Origin: Mantis religiosa
Taxonomy: Eukaryota > Arthropoda > Insecta > Mantodea > Mantidae
Reading direction: 5' to 3'
DNA length: 64,000 nucleotides
Assembly: GCA_030765055.1 (NCBI GenBank)
Contig: CM060947.1
Location: 100,504,711-100,568,710 of the forward strand
Position numbers and translations under genes: made by a program. Within the stretch, counting starts at the first letter, position 1. Each line of letters opens with the position of its first letter. Below are positions 11,670-25,400 of this stretch, in pieces. Below the pieces are notes generated by a model, which made no database searches, was not told the DNA's origin, and saw nothing but the letters and a program-made list of their open reading frames with translations.

Positions 11670-12470
11670 TTAAGCTGCCCCAGGTACAACCCCATTTTTT
11701 CCTCCAGCATGAACAACAAATCTCCTGCCGGAGTTACTGCGCTTTGGAACACCGTAGCCACATTTAGTCACACTATAATTTCCATGCACATAGGAATCAT
11801 CTAAATAAATGACTGTACGGTGTTTTCCCTCTTCATTTTTCCATGGCGACAAGCTTTGATATCAACTCCTTCTATGAGTTGTTTGTAATTTTACGTTCTC
11901 CAACGTTGTCATATCGGACCAGCTTCTATGAATACTTATACCTTGTGTTCACATTTTTAAAACAAAAACGTATTTCCAGTATCATTCGATATAAAGATAT
12001 ATTGGAACTTTTAAAATATAGTTCACTTTTTGCGTCAACTGTGTACAAAGGTTTAATTTTTGACGTAACACACACTTTGAGAAATTATCTAATAATGCAG
12101 CAGGTCGTTTTTTTTTATTTACCATGACGACTTCTGTTGTAAGAAGGTCTCTTTGAATTATTTTATGGTACATGTACTTCCGTAGCACCTGCAGCACATT
12201 CCAAAGCGCCAACTAATAGTACAATTGTTTGCTTGGTTTCTTTCCTTATTGTACAGAACGTTCATTACAATTTTCCTTTCATCAGCACTCGAAACAGCGC
12301 GGCTTGTTTCTCGTCGCTCTACTATATCTTGTCTGCCAACGCCACTGGCATTCATTTGATTTTTGCCTTCATAATGAAACAATCAGTTCGACTCCGTGCA
12401 AGTTCCGGCGATCCTCAGTGGTGCCATATGAAGCGAAAAAAGAATTGCGCTCCATTAGTTTTTCTGGTTA
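11670..12470 (-). pseudogene. DDE_3 (IS630/Tc1-mariner type) transposase remnant
   Basis: Minus-strand pieces follow one after another. SADERKIVMNVLYNKER (HTH region, in 12158-12382) comes first. Next is KKRPAALLDNFSKCVLRQKL (in 11982-12212). Last is a catalytic block TVIYLDDSYVHGNYSVTKCG, then GRRFVVHAGGKNGVVPGA (11670-11852). The order and spacing match the insect DDE_3 endonuclease family, where YLDE/D carries a catalytic acidic residue. Frames shift several times and the last catalytic part is missing. A better preserved relative lies at 48134-48900. Confidence 0.65.
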
Positions 12471-12652
12471 AGTTCGTGCAGGGGTGTTGCTGAACGTGGT
12501 TTTAAATATTCCTACCTGTCTGACGGTCCAATTGAAACCACTTGGCAAACCAGCTCACTGGTTGGGTTAGGAATTCTATATACTCCGCCACTTCTTGTGA
12601 CATTATAGACACAAACATAAAGCTCTTCAATTCAAAACAAAATGGTCAGTGA

Positions 12653-13461
12653 TCATTCATGAAGAAAACGCAAACGTAACTTGTAACCATACACGTAGAA
12701 AAATCATTCATAATGGGAAAACGGAAACGTAAGTATAGCCAGTCAAAAATTAGATGATTTAATATGATTCCTATTCATGAAGTAACATTCATACATGTTC
12801 AAACAATAGTAGCCAGTTTACTAGGTGTACTATATTTGAAAAGAAAACGGTCATATCGACGTAGATGATGGCCTCATCCCCTGAATCAAAGAAGAATTTA
12901 TAAAGGAGGCCGTCATAATTTACTTTGTGAAATGGAAAATGGTGATTCAGTGCAATTCCGAACATACATGAGAATGACTCCTGCACATTTTGATATCATA
13001 TCAAATGATATGAGGCCCGCTGTTGAAAAACAATAACAATCGAAATTCTTTACCGAAGCCCTTCGCCTCAGTGTAATATTGCGGTGAGTGATATGGACAA
13101 AATAAGCATTCATGTTGCTACACTCTAATTTGGCTACGTACAGTTTATTGTTTCTTTAATTTCTCCTTCACAAGTAGCTAGCTACTAGTGACTCATTCCT
13201 AACCCTTGCATGGAACTGTGGAGTACGCATATCAACATACTGTCATATCATCAATGAAACTTGTAGAGCTATTTGTCATACTGAGAAGCACCGCTGTGAC
13301 ACAATGCAATAAGCCTTTCGTCAAAGGCAGCTATTTGCCACCGTTGTCGGATTGGTGAATTTATTTGTCCTACATAAACGTAAATTGGAGTTTGCAATAA
13401 TTTGCGTTTGCGTCTGTGACATGAGTTTCCGTTAACGTTTGCGTTTTCATTATGAATGGCC
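12653..13461 (+). mobile_element. PIF/Harbinger-like element, degenerate
   Basis: Inverted repeats delimit it: TCATTCATGAAGAAAACGCAAACGTAAC-like sequence at 12653-12680, with a second similar copy at 12703-12732. The reverse complement lies at 13431-13461. Inside, 12940-13085 (+) reads as a Harbinger transposase N-terminal fragment (FRTYMRMTPAHFDII), then a stop, then EALRLSVILR. A TWA-type target duplication could not be fixed. The copy is a deletion derivative and codes for nothing complete. Confidence 0.55.
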
Positions 13462-13864
13462 CTCGTTAAGTTAGCTGGTCGCAAATTTTGCGTTTATGTT
13501 GCATTTGCGTTTAGCTTTTATTGTTAAATGTACAAAGACAACATTTTACCTTTAAGGTAATATTTTGAATATTGTCATGTTGGTGACACATGAATTTCGG
13601 AAATGAACAGGGAAAAAAATGTTTTGTCTATTGTTACTCTATGTAGAGAGTACAGAAATAAAATGAGAGCTAAAACTGTAGAAATTACTGCATCATATAT
13701 GGAAGAAGCGGACTACTTCAGTTGGTACACAAAAAGGAACAGTAAGAAACAAATCCGACAGCGAATGAAAGAAATGTTTGAAATGATGTTCACATTTCTA
13801 CTTGATATTCATTTAATTTTCGTGTTAAGGTACATTTAAGTCTCATGGGCTTAACCGTCACTTT
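13462..13864. other. Unassigned stretch
   Basis: Several further TTTGCGTTT-type motifs continue to about 13513. A 78-codon frame at 13603-13839 (+) is rich in Lys and Arg but matches nothing I recognise. It could be a remnant of the neighbouring LINE 5' region. Confidence 0.3.
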
Positions 13865-14869
13865 ATGCATTGTATGTGCAGGTCAGGAGTGGGTCTTCCC
13901 TCAACAGTTGCTGAAATTTGTGCTCCAAGTGGAAAACAAGTAAAAAGTTCGCAAATGAGAATGGAGTGTAATGGGGAATGCATGAGATGGTTCCATGCTA
14001 CATGTGTAAAAGTTTCAAAAGAAAAATATAAAGAACTATCAGGGAATGGTGACGCAAACTGGGTGTGTGAGAGAGAGGACTGCTTGCCGCAACCTAACCT
14101 ACAAATACTGCAGTCATCAATAGCGTAGCTAACAACTAAAATAGAGTTCACGGTGCAGGAATTATGAAAAGAAAATGAAGAAGTGAAGAAAGCAGCTTCA
14201 TTCATGAATGAGTGCTTTGATGCGTTGAAACTCAAAATTAGTGAATTAAACATAAAGATGGAGCAAAGCATAAGATCGATCTATGATACTAAGATAGATG
14301 CGATGGAAAATGACATCGAGGATATAAAACAATATCAGCGAAAGAATAACCTAATTATCAGTGGCATACCACAAGTGGAAAGGGAAGATGTATTTGATAC
14401 TGTTATACAACTTGCAAATGCCTTAGATGTCCATTTGACGTACAATGACATCGATGCAGCGCACAGACTTCCCTCCAGAAAGCATGAAGTAAGTACCAAT
14501 CTAAGGAATCCGCCTATACTGGTTCGCTTTACGTGCCACTGGAAGAAAGAAGAAATGGTCCAAGCCAGAATAACAAAAAGACGAGTATCCACTGAAGATA
14601 TAGGCTTACCCCCTCAACTAATTTTCGTCAATGATTACCTGACGGCTCTCAATGATGGCATAGCAAAAAGAACAAGGGATTTAGGGAGAGAAGGGAAGAT
14701 AGTAGGAGCGTGGACCAGGGATGGCAAAATCTTCATACGAGAGAAACAGTTTGGACCTTCAATAAGGATCATGGGGAAGAATCACCTTCTGGCATATGAA
14801 AATAAGATAACCTCAAATAATACAAACGCCACAGCAGCAGTGCAGAACGAAACAAGAGAAGCTCAGTGA
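13865..14869 (+). pseudogene. LINE-2 ORF1: PHD-like finger plus coiled coil
   Basis: One frame of about 335 codons interrupted by two stops (14126-14128 and about 14165). Residues 1-80 contain Cys/His pairs in PHD order, including MECNGECMRWFHATC and WVCEREDC. A predicted coiled coil (KKAASFMNECFDALKLKISELNIKMEQ) comes next. A C-terminal domain has RKNNLIISGIP, DIDAAHRLP and RTRDLGREGKIVGAWTRDGKIFIR, typical of ORF1 proteins that bind element RNA. Apart from the two stops the frame is open, so the copy is old but not ancient. Confidence 0.7.
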
Positions 14870-15029
14870 AGTGCAGTGTCTTAGGTTTCCATTTTGTGAT
14901 GAAGTGCAATATTTGTACCTTTCATGTGTGATTGTGATAACATTATAGGTGAGTTCAAATATGATTCTGTAAATGATTATTTAAACATTACAAGATCTCA
15001 AACGAGCCCAAAGGTAAGAATTGTGTACT

Positions 15030-17802
15030 AGAATGCTAGGTCTATTGTAAACAAATTAGATGATATTGAGCTTCTTGTGGCAACAATAACTAAAGTAGAT
15101 GTGATTGTTATAGCAGAAAACTGGCTCAGGGAAAACATAATTCACTTTTTAATATAACATTTTTTATGCACATCATATTATAAGGAAACTGACAGGAGGT
15201 GGAATTTCAGTGTATATTAGAGATGTATGGAAAACGTCGGTACAAAACATAGTAAACAGTGTCCACAGTATCATGTACATAAACCTGAAAAGGGATCTAA
15301 TAACACTTGATATCATTGCAGTTTATAATCCTAATGATCAAAATACTGGCAACTTTCTCACTGATATGGAAACTGTACTGTGTAGGAAGCTTGCAAAATC
15401 AGCCATGATCATAGGCAATGTAAATATTAATTACCTCACTCAGAGTAAAAATCTTGAAAACTATAATACACTAATTACAAGTTTCAATTTTGTACAAGGT
15501 AATAAAATATACCCAATAAGAATAGGCAATACCTCAGCTACACTAATTGACCATGTACTTATCAATAACAATGATACCCCAATATCTATAACATAATGCA
15601 TGATATCAGTGACCATAACATACTTATAATCAACATGAAAGAACATCTTTGCAAGGCCCTTCATGATAAGTATATCAATACCAGAATGTCAATTAAAGAA
15701 TTTAACACTATAAATCATAATAGACTTTCCTTATTTTTCAAGATACTGGATTTAACTGTGTCACAAATGACCCTAATGAATATTATAACTCATTATTGCA
15801 ATTTATAAAGGAAGGTGTTTCGGTCTGCTCCTACAGGTGCAGAAAGGTTGTGTCAAATAAACTGACACATAAACCCTGGGTTAATAGTAATTTTTTGGCT
15901 CTAGTTAAAAAGATAAACTTACTGTATAGCAAAACAAAATGCAAATTTCCCTCACCGATAGCAATTGAACTGTACAAAAAGTGTGCAAATGAAGTAACTA
16001 AAATGAAAAGGGAACTTCAAGAAGCATATTACTCAAATAAACTGAATAACTCCTATGATCCAAAAAAGGTATGGATGACAATAAATGGAACCTTAAGAAA
16101 TAAAACCCCAGTACATTGCAATCAAATAGAAACAATAATGGTAGGTAATCAAAAAATAGTAAATCGGTTAGAAATATGTGAGTGTTTTAACCAATACTTT
16201 GTAATTATAGCTGATCAGTTAGTGAAGATATGTATAACTACACAATATACCCCACCACCTTATAGTTCAGTATCAAATAGTCTTTTTCTATATCCAACAG
16301 ATAATAATGAGGTTCTAAAATGGTAGCAACAATAAAAAACAAAGGTAATAATACAGATAATATTTTATTAAATGAATTGCTAACAAAGTGCAAGTACAGT
16401 TTGGTTCCACACATTGTAACCTTTATTAATTTATCACTTAGTTCATGTTCAGTACCTGATGGTTGTAAAATCACAAGAGTTGTCCCAATTTATAAGACAG
16501 GTGATAGAGTAATTATGGATAATTACAGACCAATAAGTATTATTCCTGTATTTGCCAAAATTCTGGAATAAGTAGTAAAAGTTAAGTTATTACAGCATCT
16601 AGAAAAATACAACTTTTTTCACAATCATCAGTATGGATTTATTAAAAACTCAAGTACTCTTGCTGCCACGGTAGATATTATCATACCTATTCAAAGAGCT
16701 CTGGATAGAAATCGTTTAGCTGCTGGTTTATTTATTGACCTACAAAAGGCTTTTGACACTGTAGATCATACTTTATTACTAAAGAAACTTGAGTATGCTG
16801 GTGTAAGAGGACTTCCTCTCAACTGGTTTCAGAATTATCTCAGTAATAGGAAACAATTTGTAAATATGAACATTTCCAGTTCTCTATCAGTAATTCATCA
16901 TGGTGTTCCATAAGGTTCTGTATTAGGTCCTATATTATTCCTAATTTTTATAAATGACATAGGATGTTTAAAACTAAAAGGTAAATTACTATGTTTGTTG
17001 TATATAGTTAACTCTGAGCACCAGCTGATATGTGACATACATCAAGACCTGAATGCATTGAATAGCTGGTTTAAGGGCAATAAGTAACATTAAATGTCTG
17101 TAAAACAAAATATATATTATTTCATAAAAGATCATAGGTGCCAGTAGTAAATAGCAAGATACATGTTGATAACGCAGTGATTGAAAGAGTAACAAAAATC
17201 ACATATCTAGGTTTGATTCTAGACAGTACCCTTACATGGAGGGACCATATCATGCATGTAAAAAATAAGATTCTTCCTGTTAGCTGTAATTCACAGGCTG
17301 AAATTCAAAGGATTCAGTGTAAATCATTTACGAAGTATCTACCATGCTTTAATTCAATCTCATTTGGATTACTTAAACATCTTATGGAGTAACTGTTAAA
17401 TATTTAATTCATGACCTCGAAGTACTTCAAAATCGTGCCTTGAAAATAATCTACAATCTACCTTTTAGATCAAACACAAAAACACTCCACCATGTAACTA
17501 ACATTTTACCATTACAAGTAAACATAGAGTTGTCCTTGATAATATATCTCCACAAAATAAAAAATAATCTTCTAAAGTCCAATCTAACATTTGAAAGCTC
17601 CTCATAGATATATAATACAAGAAATAAAGGAAACTTAACAAAACCAACAGTGAACACTTCCACTTATGGCCTGAACAGTTTAACCTCACACGCTATCAAC
17701 TTATATAATGCGCTGCCACTGGAACTGAATGGCTGCAGGAACATAAAAGGTTTTAAAAGGAAAGTTGCTGAAAATTTACTGAAGGCATATATTGATAGCT
17801 GA
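15030..17802 (+). pseudogene. LINE-2 ORF2: endonuclease and reverse transcriptase
   Basis: Endonuclease pieces are seen at 15030-15600 (VDVIVIAENWL; AMIIGNVNINYL in place of GDFN; a TLIDHVLINN block) and SDHNILII near 15604. Reverse transcriptase pieces include DNYRPISIIPVFAKILE (16320-16571), FIDLQKAFDTVDHTLLLKKL near 16730-16790, and VP-stop-GSVLGPILF near 16905. The YADD catalytic box cannot be found where expected (about 16990-17010); the sequence there reads LLCLLYIV. The C-terminus is at 17600-17802. It is inactive. Confidence 0.75.
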
Positions 17803-18120
17803 TAAAGTGTTACACATTTATAGCTGGTTTGAAAGCTGGACTGGTTAAAAATTAATATGGATTAATGTCCCATAGAATATGTAGCTTCTTTTTTCTGTTA
17901 AGTTCTTTGTTACTATTATTTCTTGAGTTATAGTGAATGTTTGTAGCTTTGTATGTTTCATATATGTTATTCTTGTACAGTAATTCATTCCTACTATGAA
18001 AATGTAATATAAGTATTGTTAAGGGCTGTTTGCCATCATTTTATATATTTTTGTACTGTTCCCTAGCATGAGCTATGGCTCTGGGAACCTTTTCAGATAA
18101 TAAATAAAAAATAAATAAAT

Positions 18121-19437
18121 GTCAGTTTTGCTTTTCTGCTAAAGATAACGTAGAAAATTGGCTCTTTGTAAAAGATATACTTTATTCACGTTACTTATGT
18201 AAAATCTGACATCGGAGTACATTCACACTTATCTTTTTAGTTTAAACTTTTAAACTAAAACTTTTAAACTTTTTTTTTTTTTACACTTAACATTTGTTTT
18301 AATCTTTTGTTGTAAAATGCAAGTAACATTACAAAACAATTTAAGTATGAACAAGGGAAAATTATGAATGTGATATAAACCGTAGTTTTCCGCTTCCTTA
18401 TCAACTGCATACTTTTAGATTTATTGATTTACTAATAAGTTATCTATCATTACGCTGTACAGCACATTAGTGTGTCTAAGTACCATAGATGCCAGTGATT
18501 GACAATTTACACCAATGATTGACAATTTACGCCAGTGATTACAGTGCGAGAAACCAGCCGAACGGAGTCACTGCGCTGTTGTTTCTTCTTTGATGTGATT
18601 CTATGTCTCTCCCTTCTTCTTTGAGTTTCTCTCGCCCTCTAGATCATTCATTTAAAGTAAATATTGTATAATAAATACATAATTTCTCCTATCTCTGCGC
18701 TGTGCCACTCTCCGTTCAAATCCATAGTCACTGTGGAAATTCGAAATAGTAGAAATTGTTATAATAGTTACATAAGAGTATTGAAGTGAGAACTTGTAGT
18801 TGCTTAGGTGGTCTGAAGTGTTGGTATGATCAAGTATGCACTTTTCGTAAACGGAACATATTTTGTCACAACATGAAGTTGAGGAAAATGGGGTGAGCGA
18901 ATCTAAAATATTTTAAAGTGCAAGCTCAGTGTTTGGTAGCTGTTATTGTATTGTCTACTTTATCAATAATTAGATAATATTAACAAAATATAGCAGGATG
19001 GGTTCATCATAAAAACCTAGATGTGTAGAAACTTCTATTGTAAAATAAGGGGAATTTGTTAAACGAAATGCACTCTGTGTACTGAATTTAGTAAACCGTA
19101 GAGTTATGGAAGCAAGAGCGTTTGTAGTTAAGTGACACAGGTGGGAAATGAAACGCAAATTATAAATAATATCTAAACTATGAAGCTTAGACTCATGACA
19201 TATAGGAAGTGAGGTTAGGTCTACTTTTGGTAAACAAGCAGATGATTGGCCGTCGTCTGCTCGGAGAATGCCGCGCGTGGCCTCGTTGGTTGAACGTTGC
19301 CAACATTGAAAACATGTATTCGCTGAAGCCACCAACTCTGCGTAAACAAACTGCGATACTTTAAGCTTAAGGAAACTGTCCACACTAGAGTGGGTAAATG
19401 ATGCACTAAATAACAAAGCTTCAGTAATAATAAATAT
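18121..19437. other. No gene recognised; small tandem repeat
   Basis: About 1.3 kb of AT-rich DNA. At 18490-18540 a roughly 21-bp unit (CCAGTGATTGACAATTTACA) occurs two and a half times in tandem. Nothing else could be named. Confidence 0.45.
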
Positions 19438-19443
19438 ATGAAT

Positions 19444-19634
<191 letters not shown>

Positions 19635-20257
19635 TTATAATAATTTTTTAGAATTTCTTCGCTGTAAATGTTATTTCTGAACTTGTTTTTGTCAAGAAAA
19701 ACTATTAATGATAGTAATAATTAACCATTATATATAGCTAATATGTAATAATTATTGTCAATGAAATGGGAGTTTCTGTAATTGCGATCCTGCCCACACC
19801 CTTATAGTAATGTATTCGCCGTCAATTTACCTTTAAGAAATTATGCCTTTGTCAAGATACTGTTAATAATTATTAGTAGTAACATTTTGGAAACTTCTCA
19901 AATTCTTATGTAGCTGTGACCTATATGAATTTCGGTGTGAATAATTTTTAAAAAATTACAGCTTTGTGAAAATAAATATAGAAATGTAAACCTTTGTTTA
20001 GCAAACTGTGCCGTAAACTTTCGTTAACAAGGAATTGCGGATTTGTTAGCAGCGATCAGTCGCATGGCTGGGGTGAATAAGTATTGCCGGTTGCTTCAGA
20101 CTTAATCTGGAGAGTGGCAGTCAGGAAATCTGAGTATTTCCAGATTAATATTAAATAGGTTGTTTGTAATTGAATAACATACTACAAACACAAGTAAATA
20201 TAGAAATAAAATTATAGCGACATACCTTATTTAAAATGAATAGGTATTTACAATCTC
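19635..20257. other. No gene recognised
   Basis: AT-rich sequence without open frames or repeat ends that I can identify. Confidence 0.45.
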
Positions 20258-21180
20258 TTAATTTACGGTGCCTATTTGTGTTTTAATGCAAAGCGCCGAT
20301 TTGTCTCCAAAAACATCAATGACAGTGTTTTCAAATGCTGCTTGCCGATGCTTTTTGAATATATCAAGCAACCCCTTTTTCATTGATAACAAGGACAGAA
20401 AGTTTCCCAGGACATACAATTCTTGGTCAATTTCGTATTCTGCTTTGTTTCGAAATTCAGGGGAAGAGCACAAATAACAGATTTCATTTGTAAGTCACTG
20501 ACCTCACAAAACTCTTTAAATCTTTCTTCAACCCGTCCCTCTGGTGTGACGTAAAAGAACAGTTGATAGTTGAGATTCATTTAACACATCAGTGGTTTTG
20601 TCCATGTTTACTGATATAAAACTTGTCTCACTCAGTTCATTCTTTATTTCATTAATCAAAAGACGAGAAATAATCCAATAATGTCATTCTGAATGTCATT
20701 TGATCTTCCTGAAAATACAGTTGCAGTCCGAAGAAGTTTTTCTAACGTATCGTTTGAGCAATTAGTTGTAGGAGTTCTACGTATTTACTTCTGTTATCCG
20801 AATTTTCGAACTCGTCATTACCTCTGAATGGGAGCTCTTGCTGAGCTAAATAGCAAATTACATTTATTAATCGCCTCATTATATACCTGTTTATTTTCCA
20901 CACCTTCATTATGCTTTTCAACTGAGTGGTTATCGAGATAAATATTTGCATAAGTGGTTTTATTATACATTTCCTTGTAGTTGGAATGAGAATAGGGGAT
21001 TACAAAAGTCTAAAGCGAAGCTCAAATCCAGAATTGACTGCCAGATCCGGAGTTTGCCTTCCTGTTGAAATTATGTGACATTTTTTTTCACCAAAAGAAC
21101 ACGAATCCAAGGATATTTACCCAATTTAAAAGGGTTTTCATCACACAATCGCAGTCACTTTTACCCGCATATTCTGATGC
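20258..21180 (-). pseudogene. hAT (ZMYM1-like) transposase remnant (hAT-3)
   Basis: A minus-strand series shows INVICYLAQQELPFRGNDE at 20742-20951, which is the DUF4371 start. TPEGRVEERFKEFCEVSD follows at 20380-20580, with remnants of the TTF region up to about 21180. This is a ZMYM1-like transposase of a family different from hAT-1/2, to judge by the residues. No terminal inverted repeats or duplication were found. Frameshifts separate all pieces. It is a dead fragment of a cut-and-paste transposon. Confidence 0.65.
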
Positions 21181-21361
21181 AAATCTTCTTATTGTACTTT
21201 TAACATTAAATCATTCACCATATTGCTGTTATACGTAAAGAATTAACACTAAAACTCAAAGTTTGCCTTTTCAGTGCAATGGCAAGAATTGTGCTATAAA
21301 CAAGTAACTAAAGCACTGGGTTACAGACATACCACACTAGTTTGTAAGCTCTGAGTTTACT

Positions 21362-21611
21362 GGCCGCGCCGTGGCTCAGTGGTTAGACCGCTTGGCTCTC
21401 ACCAAGGCGGCCCGGGTTCGATCCCAGGCGACCGCAAAGTGAGATTTGTGGTGGACAACACGGCGCTGGGGCGGGTTTCCTCCGGGATCTCCGGTTTCCC
21501 CCGCCATCTCATTCCACCGGTGCTCCATGTTCATCTCATGTATCATCAGTGTCATCGCCTGAGGTGCCGTATGTAGTAAAAGCGGACGTTAAACACTACA
21601 CATTTCATTTT
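21362..21611 (+). repeat. tRNA-derived SINE A, copy 3
   Basis: Full-length copy with intact head (GTGGCTCAGTGGTTAGACC, GGTTCGATCCC) and standard body end. The flanks TGAGTTTACT (21352-21361) and CGAGTTTACC (21614-21623) look like a mutated target duplication. Confidence 0.9.
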
Positions 21612-21998
21612 TCCGAGTTTACCGGTGAACACCACTGGCAAAATAACGAACTATTTAGAACTGGAGGACGCTAGACGAACGCTCTCGGGAGATTTATCAC
21701 GGACCGTTCCCGGCAGATCGGTCACAAATTAACGCAGTTGAAATCTGAATGTGAAATCACTTGGTTTTTCCATTGTTCTTTAAACAAAAATAATATAAAA
21801 TGTTGATACACTTTCTTCAATTTATAAGCTATTGCCGGCGGCGACAGAAGCAACGTTAATACCACGCCATTGAGAATGATATATGGAAACATTAGTTGAA
21901 ACATTGATGCCGCTGACATTTTCGACAAACTAAAGCATTGCAAAGTAGGAAGGTATTCCACTCCTTGCCAAAGTCTTCAAAGCTATTTCACTTACACA
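21612..21998. other. No gene recognised
   Basis: A 79-codon frame on the minus strand (21722-21961) shows no known domain. I see nothing else. Confidence 0.4.
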
Positions 21999-22447
21999 TC
22001 TATATAATAAAAATGAATTTGTAAATCTTCGTAATCCCAAAACTTCGAAACGGCTGGACCAATTTGGCTAATTCTTTTTTCAAATATTCATTTAAGTGCG
22101 AGGAAGGTTCGTATGAAGAGGAAAATTTAGTAAAATTGAGCAGAATAAGCGAAAAAAAATTCTTTTTCGAAATTGATGGTTATTATGAAGGTTAAAACAA
22201 AAGGAAACGAAATCATGAAAACAAAAGAGAACCAAATCACAATATGAAGAAAGAACAGTTGAAAGTTAGTAACTTTTTAATTTTTGAACGTAACCTTACA
22301 GTTAATATAAACTACTTTAATGCATTCGGAATTCTGACACTTTCATTTTTAGGATATCAAGTTTAACTGTTTGAGAGCTCTCAATTAGCGTGTGTTATTT
22401 CAAAGTCCCCTGATCACACACTATCACACAAACAAGACAACAATCAC

Positions 22448-25400
22448 TAGGGAGCGGATTTATAGACACTAAAAATGTGTGAAATGGGCGCGCAAACAGG
22501 CACTAAAAATGGGCAAAAATGGGCACTTAAATAGGCACTAAAATTTGCAAAGAAAACACTTAAAAATACACAATTTTATTAAAATGGCTCGTAAAATGCA
22601 ATGTAACAAAATTACAAACATCGCGACATATGCTACAACAAATTCGCTAAACACGTACTCTTTTGCGGTTCCCTATGCGAAATATTTCTACATTTATTCC
22701 AAATTTCATAAATGGCTCCACAGCAAGTTAAAATAACAGATATTTTCGTATAATTAAAATACATATAAATCCACTTTACTAAGAACCATAATGTGCAGAA
22801 AGGTTGTGAAGCAATTAACTATGTCAAAAAATAAAAACATGGGTTTGGGGGAGGGCTTAAGGGTGAAAATTAAAATATCTGAAGCTTTTGTTATATTTGT
22901 TTCAAATGTATACCATTTATTTTTGTGATCGATCAAGAATGGAATAATATCAGGTTTCAGCTACAATTTCAGTTACAATAGTTTCTGAGGAATTAACAGT
23001 TTGTGTCTAAATTACAGGCGATTTTCAAAATGTCACACATATTGCAATTTTAAAAATTAATGCTTGGGGTTTAAGTTTCTCCACCCATTTTAACCTATTA
23101 ATTACCTGTACCTATATGAAATATTTGTCTTCGTCATATCAACAAAGGGGAAAAAATAATTATACTTATTTAACAACTTTTGTTTTCGTAAGTTTTCAAT
23201 AAGAAGTAAGCATTATAATCCTTTTCAATACAATAACAAAAACACAACAAATGTAAATGGGTACACTTAATATGCAATTGCCCTTACAGGCATGTTTAGA
23301 ATTTCATAGATTAATAGAAAACTGCATCCTGTGGAACATGATGAATTTAGGGAAATGTAGAAAATATGGAATCTGAGAAATCTGAGGTTAAAATTACGTA
23401 ATAGCAGGTACGATACAGGTGTAGGGTTATTTAAATAATGTGACGTTTTCTATAGTGCCGCTAGAAAAAAAATATATTATTGAAGTATCTCTATATTAAT
23501 TTTAAGACAAAAACAGCTAAATTTGGGACTGTTGTAAGTTTTGGGTCAATTTGAACAGACATGTCTCCTTAATAGAAAAGATTGTTGGAAAGATAAGAAA
23601 TTCAAAAGTTCATCACAGCAATCTTAATATTACTTAAAATGATGTCACGATATGTCAGAAAGATAGAAAGCACAGAACAAAAATTAATTAAAAGCTAAAG
23701 CTGCAGAATCCTAGGTTTTTTGTTGTAATAAAAGCCCTAAATGCCCCATTGTCGACAAGAACAAATAATAAAGCACAGCATTTTAGTAAGCGTTTCCCGT
23801 TCGTTCAAAAAGAATTACAGCAATTACGGCATCGTGAAAAGAACTATCGTACCTACTTTTATAAAGGCATTTCTGTAAAATTTTACACAAACCATTAAGA
23901 TTTATTGGTCTGCAGTTTCATTTTCTATGTTGGAAACAACATCGGCAGTCTCCCAGCAATCTATTTCATGATTCCTTGAGATACATATATAAAAACGTAA
24001 GCATGAGAAAATCACAATCTTTTCATGTGTAACCTGTGTAACCTAGCTAATTAAGTGCTGGCCTTACCTAAGTTGTAACCTGAACAGAGTCCTAGAGTGG
24101 TAATTTTAAGATTGGGTAAAACAACAGCTTCGTGTCAGTAGATTTACACACTTGGAAAAGAAAACTTACGGGAGTAAATTCCTGCTTACCAGCGATACTG
24201 ATAGTTATTTGATATGATTGTGAACAATTGACACCATCAATAATTTAATTAATAATCCCTCCCCCAAGTATTACTATTAGCTAAAGAAATAAACCTTTAC
24301 GCCAACACAAATATATCATGCTACCGCATTTTTTTTTTCTTCAAAAATATATGTATCTATGTATATATTTTTTCCTTTTTTTCTTTTTAACCATTTTTTT
24401 TCATTATTTCCGTTTATTTTCTTATCTGTTTTCCTTAGTTTCGCACATTTTCACTATACACATAAACACCCATGCCCAAGGCGGGAGTCGAACTCGCGAC
24501 CCTCTACGCGATAGAACGCTAGAGACAGTGACCATGACTATGAGGGCCGGCACATTGAAACTGCCAAAAGATAATACTCGTAACAAAATTGTGAAATCCA
24601 GTACACTGAGTTTGCAAAGCTATACCTTTAAGTTTCAAATAAATAATATACTAATCGATATGTAATGCATTAGACGGGCTTGTTTAACGATTCAGACATG
24701 TTTTAAGCTAAATCTCAATGTAAAGTCGTATTACGTGATGAAAGTTTTCACATTACGCAAATTTGTGCTTTGCTTTGGAAAATTGAAAACCTTCAGTTTC
24801 TCTTCTTTCGGCTCTCCTCAACATACTAATTTGTGTTCGGTATAGTGTTGCTACAGGGGCTGATTTTTACAAGGTTTCTGAAACTAGGGTAATAGATTAA
24901 TATAAACATGAATGATTAAGACAAAAAATTATTTTCGCATCTTTGCTGAACGATGGATCACCATTTATCCACTGTTTAAGTACACTTTTGTCTTTTGGCA
25001 TTACGTAGGAAACTGATCTATGTGTGCACTTGCAACACTGCTTACAGAATGGTCTTTTCAATCCCCCAATAAAGAGTGGTCATTTGTCAGTCCATTGAAA
25101 TATGATTTAGCTGGTCTTTGCTAGTTGTCCTTGAGCGAATTCTAAGATTATGTCCATGACGTGACTAGCGCATTGTGACATGTCTGTAAGATACATACCT
25201 ACCTGGCTTAACCCCTTTTTGTATATCCAATTAAGAAATTTCTCTTCCCCAAAAACTTCACGTTGAAGCTAACAAATGCAAAAGCTGTTGTCACAAATTA
25301 CAAGTGGAAGAAATTGGCTAAAAAGGCAGTTTTGGGCACTAATAAGCAGAATAGGCGCAAACGTATGAAATAGGCATTTATAGGCACTATAAAACTAAGA

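Larger units (their letters stand above)
13865..18120 (+). mobile_element. Non-LTR retrotransposon (LINE-2) with PHD-type ORF1
   Basis: ORF1 is followed by endonuclease and reverse transcriptase, all on the plus strand. The element ends in an AATAAATAAA-type tail at 18099-18119 after the last codon at 17802. The 5' end is not fixed. Coding parts hold several stops and frameshifts. No duplication was found. Confidence 0.75.

Noticed and set aside
12229..12493. Plus-strand small genes of 80-86 codons
   Set aside because: They lie opposite DDE_3 transposase remnants on the minus strand and show no features of their own.
18490..18540. CRISPR-like direct repeats
   Set aside because: Only two and a half units of 21 bp in direct tandem without spacers, in eukaryotic DNA.
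21362..21440. tRNA-Glu(CTC) gene
   Set aside because: The cloverleaf-like head is always followed by the same 170-bp non-tRNA body and is flanked by target duplications, so it is SINE A.
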